Assembly: GCA_963402885.1 (NCBI GenBank)
Contig: OY727102.1
Coordinates: 18,042,001 to 18,106,000, forward strand
Direction: 5' to 3'
DNA from: Antedon bifida
Taxonomy: Eukaryota; Echinodermata; Crinoidea; Comatulida; Antedonidae
DNA length: 64,000 nucleotides
Part shown: piece after piece, positions 54,201-64,000 of the stretch
Layout: every line of letters begins with the position of its first letter
How positions within the stretch are numbered: position 1 is the stretch's first letter
Notes under the pieces: generated by a model
The model's database searches: none
What the model was told of the DNA's origin: nothing
What the model saw: the letters and a program-made list of their open reading frames with translations, nothing else
Made by a program: the position numbers and the translations under genes

Positions 54201-57200
54201 AAATTTCAAAAAGTGACGTGTCTTTGAAGTTAAAAATATACTATTTCTTATGTACCCATGAGAATAAAAATTATATGCCTGGAAAGATCTTGTTTAAGGG
54301 ATTATTTTTATATATTTTTAATCTATGTTTATTAAATATTTTAATAGAAAACGCGAGTTAAAAATGAGGTACAAAAGCCGGCGAGCCGAAATCCGCGCGC
54401 TAAAAATAACTTTGGAAAACACCTACCCATTTTCGCACCCGATCGCACGAGGTCCATAATAGGTGGTGGAGTAATTTTTGTTGCATGTTATCAGGCTTTA
54501 AATACTCTTTATTTTGATATGTAAATCGGTTATTATTATTATGTACATCCGCCTCATATGTCAATTTTAACGATAAAAATTGAATTTTTGAGTCTTTCTC
54601 ATTATCAAAATCTGGCTAATTTAGTATTGAATTAAAGCTAATTTATATTTCTGTTTGATAAACCACATCGTTTTATTTGACTTTGCGTGGACCTCGTGCG
54701 AAGAAGCCAACAAGACCAACCACTGAAAAAAATAATCCCTACCATAAATATCAGTGTTTACCATTTTCCTTACGGGGGATTCAGTTCTCCGCTTATTACT
54801 AAATTACCGTCGCCCAGGCAATGTGCATGGTATGCATGTATTAGCGCGTTAATTAATGATTGGATAACCCCCGCAGTGGACTGTTCCATTTTCTGAACTA
54901 GTCTTCGCCGCACACGAGGCATGTCGAAAAATGTCACCTCTCATCATGGAATATTTGCTTCGAAACGTCAATTTTACCGATTTATTAAATTATTTAATAA
55001 GTGGAATATTTATCAATCTATTATATAAAACAAGTACGTTAGGAAGAAATGTACCGCAGAAATTTAAGAAGCTTTGAATTTGCTATGCAGCGGCCGTAAC
55101 CCATTCTATGTAGGCGGCCGAAACGCGCTTTGGCCAGGGTTGCCGTTGTAGTATACGCTGTTTCTTAGCTATTCAATTTAAGCGCAACTTTCGGTTAGAA
55201 TAATCGAAAGGGAAATAAAATTAAACATGTTAACATTTTACAATTGAGGTAATTACTTTTACTTTTTAAATAACAGAACAGCCTCGTTTACGGAAGTATT
55301 CGTCCACATGTTTCTGTTTACATTTTTCTTCTCGAAGTTCATTTTCTACGTCGAAGAATAGGGACTTCCCCTTTTATTCGCTCATCATCACGTCGACGAA
55401 GGCCGGCCACGAACCAATCACATTAACTGTGTGTCATTAAAACGTCATCGAGGCACGCTCTGCGCATGTTTAATCAGAACTAAAAAAATAAACACGGCGA
55501 TCGTGACGTCGTCACATAAAATGCTGTGGTGGTAAAAAGTGTACCCGAGTCAGAAAGTACCGAAGTGTGGCGAATTCTCGCTCCCATAAGAAGTCACGCC
55601 GACCAGGCTAGGCCTAGGCTTGGAAATGTATTTTCGCCAATTTGGCGAACGAGGCAATAATTATTTTCGCCAAATGGAGACTCCAGTCGCCATTGGCGAA
55701 TTGGCGAGCGGTTAGCGCGAGCGTAGACATTCTTTGTCATATAAAGTTTAATATTGTAGACAGAGTTTTACTGTCTCTACATTTGTTTAAGAAAAGACAT
55801 TATTTACAACAATATACTACTAACATTTGTTGTAATTTCGAAATACTTTAGTCTCCTAGCAAGGCTATGGTTTAATGTCAATCGTGTACAAGTGAACACA
55901 AATTGATTCTAAGTCTATCAGTACTAGACTGTCCTTCATCTCTTCAAATGATGACGTTACAGTATTCAAAAGAAACAAGCCCGAAACCAATAAATTCGCT
56001 ACAATTCAGTACTTTAATGGATATTTACTCAATGGTCAAATACTGGACAATCAACTGATGCATAAATTTTGTAAATTAGTGAATTAGAATCGACTGGCTT
56101 GCTTACAGTGTGGTACAATAATTTAAAAAGTCTATAAAATCAAAGCAGGTTGAGAGACTTAATATTCATGTTTTTTATTTATTGCACACCATGGATTAGA
56201 AACGTACATCTGTTAGAACAGAAGGTTATTGTGGTTTATCTATGGATCCCTCAACAAGAAAAATTATAATAATAATCTTCTGATACTTTATCACTTCCCG
56301 TTTGATTAGACATTCTGTGAAATTGGTTTTTTTTTTAATTTTCATAGCAAACAAGACATGAAAAACACTTACTGAATATTGTTATGATAAAATATCATTA
56401 GTTAAACAAAACATCCTTAATTACCATAAAGATCTGAACAGTACATAATAGTAATTCATGTTATGAAATCAATCAATAATAATTTAAATATATGATTATT
56501 AATTTAGTTTAATGTTGGCAGCGTAATAATTTTAACTTGTTCTTTGGTTAAATTCAATCCCAAACATAAAGTTTGATAGTGTAGACAGAGCTTTAGTTTA
56601 GACTAGACCCTTTAATTGTTAGAATACTGTATCCTTTTTTGGGTTGTTTTTTTAAAATATTAAATTACTTAAGTAAAAAAACTTCAGATGTACAGATTTG
56701 TTATTAACATTAACATGTGACTTCCTTTTATGTTGTTTCATTTAAAATACATTTTTTACTGATTTTTTTTCATTGATATTTTTTATTTTAAAGGTTTTGT
56801 CTGGCAGAAACAAGTTGTGAGCAAGACGACAAATTTCCAGGGAGTGTTTGTGTTAAAATAAACAATAAGTTATGTCCACTACCGGTAAGTATTATACAAT
56901 TCTACTTCTTACAAAGGTTTCAAAAGTTAAGGGTAGGTGGAAATGCTGCAAAGGTTTATAGTACAATGAGGCAGTAAAATAAATCTTACAACTCAACAGA
57001 TATAGGTCTATATGTATATGTGTGTCTCACAGAATAAACCGTTTTGTATTTCAAAATTGCATCCTGCTAAATTTATCAAACCTGTTTAAATCAGTTGGTG
57101 ATCGTCAATGAAAAACATTAACATTACCCAAAATGCCCTCAGATGGTCAACGTTCAAGATGATAGTAGTTGGGGCAAAGGTCAATGGTGGTCAATCAATT

Positions 57201-60200
57201 AACAGTTATTATTTTGCGTTTTATTGTTCTAACACCCAATCAATTGGGTGTTTTAAACAGTTATTTTCAGGCTGCTATTTAACTGGTTATTGAAAATTAG
57301 TCCTTTTTCCTCTGCCAAGAAATTGGGGTTAATTTATGCACATGGTTGTTTATCCAGTTATTTTGTTTGCAGCAGAAACAGACCCTTATTTAAAAACACA
57401 TATTTAGCTGATTCCATTAGTAATACAATATTGGTAGTACAGTAGAACCTTTGTTTTACGTTCCCTGGATTTTACCTACTCATAAAATGACTGATGACGT
57501 CATCGTTTTTAGTAAATAGTGTTATTTTCTTACATTGAGGATGCAGTTTAACAACAAACAACAAAGCCAAGGTCAACCTGGATTTTACGAATCCTATGTT
57601 TTACGCACGCCTTTGGTCCCGTACTGTACGTAAAATGAAGGTTCTACTGGACTACAGTATGTTCACTATTAAACCTACAATCGACAACAATATCCCTTCT
57701 TAATTACATTGCATGATATTAGTATTACTGTAATTTAGAGATTATGATTTTGGTATACCTAATATTAAAGATGTATTGTCTTCCAAAAACATGAAAAATG
57801 AAGATTAATATAATTTTAAATAGACCATTTTGCACTTATTAAAGTTATTCACTTCTGTAAAATTCAATATTCAATAGTTGTTAGAGATTATGACTTTGGT
57901 ATACCTAATATTAAAGATGTATTGTCCCCCAAAAACATGAAAAATGAAGATTATATAATTTTAAATAGACAATTTTGCACTTATTAAAGTTATTCACTTC
58001 TATAAAATTGAATATTCAATAATTGTTTAGATTGTAGTGGTCTGTAGTTGTGAATTCAAGGCTATACTACTACCTGTAGTTTATATCAGCAGTGTCGGGT
58101 TACCCTACAGGGTGTGTCAAAAACAGAAACCTGACACTACAGTACCTACAGTACAATCTCCATCCTACTGCGAATTTAACTTTCTGGTATTACTGTTCCT
58201 TGTACTGTAGGCATTTTGCAATTAATACACAGATCACAAGATGCTCAAATCTTATTGTGCTACCCAATTGTTTTCCTATCTTATTATATACTTGTGATTT
58301 TGTTTATAAATCTGGTTCCTGGTTTACTGAATTATTTTGACATTCTTTAAGATGAAATATTTCGAGAAATTTTGAAATGTTGCTAGGCTACTGAACAAAT
58401 TCATTTTACATTTCAAGCAAGAATTGAAAGAAACACTATTGATTTCAGTTTGTGTTAAAGTAAATTTTTTTTTTAATTTAGTAGTGTAAAATAATAATAA
58501 TTAATAATAGTGAAGCATATGAACAAAAAGTAAATTGTTAATCATATCCCCTACTGAAGAAATTTTCCCAAAATCTGAGTGAATTGCTTTACATCTGAGA
58601 TTTCAATATTGTTAAATGCAGGTGTATTCCAAATAATTTTATTCATCATCATCATCTTCCTATACTTTGCAGAACTCTATTTTAAATATATCATTTACTA
58701 TTTAAGTAGTTGCACTTATAGGTTGGTCACATTTAATTTATGCAGTTATAATTAATAATTGCCTAAATTAAATGTAATAGTGATTATTTTTTTTTAAATT
58801 TGTGTTCCACACATTTTATTTATTCTTGTTATTTCCAGTCAATGTACAGATTTCAGATTACAATGACATGATTTGGGAATTTCCAGTAGACATCTGTTAA
58901 GACCGTGATTTTCCTAAAATTCGTCGTGACATACCATACTACTATTTTAACAATTTATTTAGGAAATCATTTCATTTTAAATAGTGCTACCTGGAACCGG
59001 TACTATGTTGTACCAAACAAAGAAATACTATGGAAGCAATTAAAATCACAACCCGATTTCAATTAATGATTCCTACATATAGTCTGGTGTTCTATGATGT
59101 CATTTCCTGTTAACCTTTCAAAAAAGGAAATTGACCTGAGCCACATAGACATCAGTCCGTTGACCTGGAAATCTCAGGGGAATTCCCTGCTATATTATTA
59201 TATCTGTTATTAATTTGTTTGTCATGTAAATCCTCTCTCCAAGAAGCAAATTTGATCCGTTTTACACATTTTCATTTTATAGAATAATTTTAAAATAAAT
59301 CATTTCTTTTAATATTTTTGTGCCTTTCATGGCAAAGTGTCAATTTTTAATTAACTAGCATAAACTGTTGATTCTTTTGTAAAATTAATGATGAATTTAT
59401 GATGCCATTTTTGTTTAACAGGCAATACTGTACTGTAGGTACCGTACTCTCAATCATATATGAATATTTATGGAAATTTTTTATATATATATGGATTTTG
59501 GTATTTCATGTTTTAATTAATGTTACAGTATCTATTTTACTTTATTATATTCATAATGTTCAATTGCTTTTATGCTTTTTGTAATGATAATTTTAAACCA
59601 AAGTAAATATTAAGATAAGATATATATTTACAGTATTCGTCCAATCATCATGTTTCATAGGTTCTATTACTACTACAGGTATATATACTATGTTAGTATT
59701 CAAAGTAGTAAATGAAGAGATTTAGTTTATTAATTGTGGATATTTTTAATATATTTTTTTAGGCATTTCTGCCACAAAGTAAGGCAGGTGCGGAACCAAG
59801 ACGACCAAGTCGGCCAGTGAACATTACGCATTTGATACGCCCGAACTTAAATGAACCTAACCGAGTAGATATAACGTGGGCGCAAGAGTTTGGTCGAGTA
59901 AGTAATCAAAACATTTCTTTTAGAAAATTATATTGAACACTTATTTTGCTTTACTATGAATGTTAACCTACGGCCTACAAATGTCATGGAAATTTAACTG
60001 TAGTGTAGGTGTTTTACATATATTCCCTAAATACTAAATAAAAATATCAAGGTCAAGTTTAACATGTTTTATAAGGAATACAAATTATTGATGTGTTTTT
60101 TTCTCTATAGCAATACTGTGTTGCCGTCTACCTTGTAAAACAACTAACTTCAGATATATTACTACAAAGATTACGCAGTAATGGTTTTAGAAATGCAGAC

Positions 60201-63200
60201 CATACGCGGGCATTAAGTAAGTAATGTTTAATTTTAATGTTGTTTAACTTTTAACATTGTGTGCTATCCCATTGCATTGGTTCAAAGCTGACTCGCTCCT
60301 AGTGTTGTTACTTTATGAAACTTGGGTAGACTTAGCACTCCTTTGGCCATGAAAAAACAGTTTATTTTGGTATCATATAACTGAGTAGATACCAATATAT
60401 TCATTATCTTTTAAATCCAGAATGTAAAACACTTCCTATTCTGTTGAAATAGGAAGTCATATGCAACCCCTGTCTTATCGAAGCATGCAATTATGACCTA
60501 AGGTCATCAATAATTATTTTTGTATTTATTATGGATGCTATGCTATAATTTTCAAGTCCTTCAAATAAATTGATTTTTTATTAAAACCATTGATAGAATG
60601 TTCTTGTAACAATATCCCAAAATCATTTTACAGCAATCCCTCCTTTGGGTCATCCTGTTAAATTGACACCCCTTCTAAGGCGGAACTTTCCTGTATAAAA
60701 TAAAACAAGGGACTGCTACTATACATATTTTTTAATACAACGGCCAACCCCTATAATGGGGACACTTTGTTGAATCCTGAAGGTTTTCCCTGAATAATGA
60801 TTCAAATATTGATTTCATTGTCAATGTGTTATTGGAAATTTGTGTTATTCCAATCCATTGATCAGATAATCCGGTACAACATATTCATGACCATACAGTA
60901 CTACAAGACTTACCTTTTTTTGCTTTATCTACTGTTAAATAGCAGAACAATAACATCAATTCATATGCAAATTAGAAACTTACAGTTCTTTATTGTTCGG
61001 TGAACCGTGAAAATTATTTGAATATTTTACGAAGGTCGTTGTCCTTATTACGCAATCATTAAACTAAAAATAGCTTTCTAGTTGTTATTAATTAGGAATA
61101 CATATAATAATATTGTGATAATAATAATAATTTATGATAATATGAATTGAATGCTGTTAATATACAAAGTTTCTAATGTTTTATGACATTACAATGTCTA
61201 GAGTACATACTTGATAATTCAGAATGGCTCGTCCCTGATACCATTATTAACAATTTGAATGTTTAGAGTTGAAATTTGTTTACAAAACATTATTTTTAGC
61301 AACATTTTATACCAGAAGTTTGAGTTTTGTTTATAATGAATACAACAATTGATAATTGAAAACAACTATCAGTACTATTAATAAACATATTTGTTTATTA
61401 ACAATGCTCGAAGGGAAAAAGAATCGGTGATAATGCAGTTGGATATAATGACTATTCATTTGTTTTAAAATAATATTGTATGAAAAATTGTATTTTGTTC
61501 TGTATATAAAACGTGATGTTACAACAGCATCTTTCAAAATAATCTTGCATCTTTCCAATGCAATAAATAAATCCAATTTATCGTAACAATTAATTTTCCT
61601 TTTTTTTTTGTTGTAAATCTCATAAGGATTATTAAAATTGATTATTTAATCGTGCAGTTTTTAATTTCTATTTCTAGATGGAAAAATATTAAATGTAGTT
61701 ACAAATTCAGGGTGCTTAAAAAAACTGTAAAATATGACATATTCCTTTTTCAGTAAATGCGTACTAGACCTTAATGACATGTGAATAGACATGAATACAT
61801 AATATTCAATGACCTATTTCAACTGTAGACTCTAACATGTCATGTGCAATGGTTTATTATCACACTAAGCATGTATTATCATTTATTTATTCTAAAACAG
61901 TCCTGATCACCAAGAAAATATTCATTTCATTGTCATTTTGGAAAATTAAAAAATTATAAAACAATTAAATCTTTTTACAATTTTTTTTTTTCAGTATTAA
62001 ACTTTTTGAAACACTTTCAAATATGTAAATTTTTCATGAGGTCCAATACTGTACTGTACGTGCCCCAAATTCCTTTTTAAAATTAAAAAAAAAAGCATTC
62101 TAAATAGCATTAATTTCTTGAAAATAATCAATATTAGGCACAAATTGATTTTCAGTATTTCCACATAAACAGTGTGTCAAACATTTTATTCATTATTTTT
62201 ATAATATTTTTCACAAAATATTATTGAGCGTTAATGTGAAATTCACATGTTTACTACTTTGTGCATCATTATGTCTGTCAACATACCTCATTACTATTTT
62301 CAATTTGCTTGAAATGTTGTTAATATTGCCTTTTTATTGATAAACAATATTAAGCTCTGTCTACATTATCAAACTAGTTTGACAAAAACAGTGTGTGATG
62401 TACCCAAATATGGTAGTGATATTCCCAAATATGGTAGTGATTTGACATCATCATGTCCATATATGGTCACATCACATAAAGTTGGATAGTGTAGACAGAG
62501 CTTTAGCCATGAATTTATCTCATTTATCAATTGCAATGGGTTTATTCACTTTAACACTAGCATAGCAGCGGCAGTATATAGTTGTTATAATGCGTTTGTA
62601 AGTAGAAGATGAACTACTTTACTAATGTAAAAGGTGAATTATTGTTTTCATTTACATATTTCTATCTGCTTATTGACAAATATTGCCAATATGATTTTAA
62701 TATTATGTGTGATGTCAAAGTTGTGTTATTTCTTTGCACGTCCCTGATACTTGGGTTATCACACCATAATAATGCATCAACAATGTCTGTTGGCTTATGT
62801 CCTAATGGAAAATATCAGGAAATCTATTAATATATGGATTTTCCCAAAGAATTAACAGATCATTATCATTCATCATCATTCATACTAGTAGTTTGTTCAT
62901 GTGTAATTACAAATACTGCCTTACAACATTACATGGCTAAGCAATGGATAAAATCTAGGAACACATTATTCTTCGAGGGTACATATCAGTCATGTGCCTT
63001 CATGGTATTTATTCTTTTTCATACAATATTGTATACTGTATATTAATTTTGTAATAAATAAAGAATAAATGAAAGAAATGAAATTATTATAATGAGAAAA
63101 AAATGAATTGCATATAAATTATATTTTGTTAACCTTTATCTGCATAATAAATATTGTTGTATGCTTAATTATTGGTGTAGGCGGACACAATGCAAACATA

Positions 63201-64000
63201 TTTAAGATAATCATTTCGGATATAACCATTCTATAAATAAACATAGATAATTAATTTTTGGTTGTCTGCACTTCAATTTAAAACATTCTACCTTGGGTTA
63301 TAGGTTTGTCTATTATTTAATATTAAAATAATAAAATTGAAAAATAAATATATATCAAGCACATGAATTGTTGGTCTTCGCAAACGGTCAATTACGGCCT
63401 GAACCCAATCATGAGGCCGGCCAACAAAACAAGTAACAAGTGATTACAAACCAAAAAAATGACAAAATGGATCTACAAGAAAATTGCATGTATACGATTG
63501 TGATATGATTTGAGTAGTATAACTAGAAAAAAAAATGTAGTAATTTTTATTAATGGATTCATTTAAAAAGAAAGTATGTCAAGGTATTATACAATTGTAA
63601 AATATTCTAATATTGATTTTTTTTTTCAACAGTATAAATTTATTAAAAGTGAATTGGTGATTCTTAAAACTCGGCTTAATTTTAATACATTAACCTCATA
63701 ATAGAAAAAGAAAGAAGAAAATTGAATACACCGTACAGTATATCCTCGGGTATAATCCCACTTCGGGTTTAATCCCACCACCTACTTTATGTTTGATTTC
63801 ACAAACAGGCATATCCCCAGGTATATTCCCAGTATTGACTTTTGGTCTGGATGTACAGTAGGCCACTCTCTAGCCAGTTCAAATGAGTATTTACAAGAAA
63901 TGGTTTAACAATCATTTTTGTCATGAACCAGGGTTTCCCTGGGTATAGTCCCACACCCCAAAGTCGGCCCAGTTTCATGTTCTAGGGGGGTGGGATTATA
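51237..64000 (+). CDS. PIAS: PIAS-family E3 SUMO ligase (5' part)
   Basis: Exons seen: 51237-51260 (MSDYLELK), 52562-53015, 53629-53758, 56794-56884, 59763-59897, 60111-60216; all in phase, 313 aa so far. The SAP domain (residues ~10-45, RMVMSFRVSELQVLLGFAGR then NKSGRKHEL) binds A/T-rich DNA. A Pro/Ser-rich linker follows, then the PINIT domain (from VKFCPLPFYDIQDDLVKPT; the signature is RPVNITHLIR here). The last exon ends TRAL at a donor, and the SP-RING zinc domain that recruits the SUMO-E2 should follow beyond 64000; no further exon was found in 60217-64000. Divergent from KATNAL2, as PIAS2 is in human as I recall. Intron 2 contains a minisatellite; intron 3 a nested transposon. Confidence 0.95.
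53144..53575. repeat. Minisatellite, ~17-bp unit CCTATTCAAGGGATACT
   Basis: About 24 tandem units with small variations (GGGACACT, GGGATACT, AGATACT), giving a long spurious ORF. It ends in GTGCCCCTTTAATAGAGGCT, part of the GTCCCCTTAATAGGGG dispersed repeat, so it probably arose by expansion inside one copy. PIAS intron 2. Confidence 0.95.
53856..53963 (+). mobile_element. MITE family A, copy 20, left part (split)
   Basis: TTAAGCTCTGTCTACACTTA up to GGGCACATCACATT, then interrupted by the 1763-bp element. The missing right end resumes at 55727. Confidence 0.9.
53964..55726. mobile_element. Non-autonomous DNA transposon, TIR CTACGCTCGCGCTAA, nested in a MITE
   Basis: 1763 bp with perfect 15-bp inverted termini and an ACATT duplication on each side (53959-53963, 55727-55731). 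Sub-terminal regions repeat TTCGCCAAA/TGGCGAA motifs. TCGCACGAGGTCCA at 54443 recurs inverted at 54688. No transposase or other supported ORF. Superfamily not assigned. Confidence 0.85.
55727..55770 (+). mobile_element. MITE family A, copy 20, right part
   Basis: ACATTCTTTGTCATATAAAG to TAGACAGAGTTTTA, completing the copy begun at 53856. Confidence 0.9.
56565..56596 (+). mobile_element. MITE family A, solo right end
   Basis: CATAAAGTTTGATAGTGTAG then ACAGAGCTTTAG; no left arm nearby. Confidence 0.75.
57440..57649. mobile_element. Pogo-like MITE, TIR CAGTAGAACCTT
   Basis: Left CAGTAGAACCTTTGTTTTAC and right GTAAAATGAAGGTTCTACTG are inverted repeats, with TA before the left end. CAGTAGAACC-type ends are typical of pogo/Tigger derivatives. 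PIAS intron 4. Confidence 0.75.
57735..58026. repeat. Tandem duplication, ~146-bp unit, two copies
   Basis: TTAGAGATTATGAYTTTGGT starts both copies; each contains TTAAAGATGTATTGTCYYCC, one end of the 5290-type element. Few differences between copies. Confidence 0.85.
62350..62505 (+). mobile_element. MITE family A, copy 21
   Basis: TTAAGCTCTGTCTACATTAT to TAGTGTAGACAGAGCTTTA; complete. Confidence 0.9.
63737..64000. repeat. Repeat with TATAATCCCAC termini, cut by the window end
   Basis: CGGGTATAATCCCACTTCGG near 63747 and GGGGGTGGGATTATA at 63986-64000 are inverted, with further ATCCCACC/TATCCCC units between. A non-autonomous DNA element is likely; its right boundary is outside the window. 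Confidence 0.45.

Larger units (their letters stand above)
60217..64000. other. PIAS intron 6 (to window end)
   Basis: AT-rich non-coding sequence with one family-A MITE, a relic of the GGGGACAC repeat at about 60722-60800 and a truncated element at the right edge. No SP-RING-coding exon was found. Confidence 0.6.

Noticed and set aside
57108..62830. Small plus-strand ORFs in the PIAS introns
   Set aside because: AT-rich, no homology by eye, no splice phase agreement with PIAS exons.

Overview
The window is nuclear DNA of an animal: AT-rich, intron-dense and full of transposons. It carries MALT1, CATSPER2, KATNAL2, PIAS, a JmjC protein and probably a ZNF532/592/687-type zinc-finger gene. This set, plus 0.2-3 kb introns and many MITEs, suggests an invertebrate deuterostome such as an echinoderm. 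That placement is inference; no species marker was read.

Layout. 1-849: internal exon of a minus-strand C2H2 gene leaving the window. 2364-10324: plus-strand seven-exon gene for an ER-lumenal JmjC/cupin protein with an EF-hand and a C-terminal KDEL. 13486-22630: minus-strand MALT1 paracaspase, 17 coding exons, 807 aa, His/Cys dyad intact. 23784-28994: plus-strand CATSPER2, 11 exons, 515 aa, head-to-head with MALT1. 31564-41348: minus-strand KATNAL2, 13 exons, 549 aa; intron 2 holds a 3.1 kb LINE that landed in an older MITE. 41604-50729: a nearly pristine Ty3-type LTR retrotransposon with LTRs that read as identical and a 5-bp target duplication. 51237-64000: the first six exons of a PIAS SUMO-ligase gene (SAP and PINIT domains); its SP-RING lies beyond the window. 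The exon chains were built by hand from splice sites and phase. Each complete chain closes in frame at a length close to the vertebrate orthologue where one is known.

The most unusual object is the retrotransposon. Gag has an HhH motif and a CCHC knuckle. A textbook -1 frameshift heptamer leads into Pol, whose C-terminus carries a PHD finger resembling H3K4me3 readers. A third ORF between pol and the 3' LTR encodes a C2H2 finger, a basic stretch and a TatD-family metal-dependent nuclease with all expected ligands. A splice donor in the LTR and a strong acceptor just before ORF3 suggest env-style subgenomic expression. The element sits between the divergent KATNAL2 and PIAS promoters, where a promoter-mark reader would be expected to send it.

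The rest is shaped by MITEs. One ~150-bp family (TIR with AGCTCTGTCTACAC) has about 23 copies or fragments in 64 kb. Several lie exactly at splice junctions of MALT1, CATSPER2 and KATNAL2 and appear to supply donor or acceptor bases.
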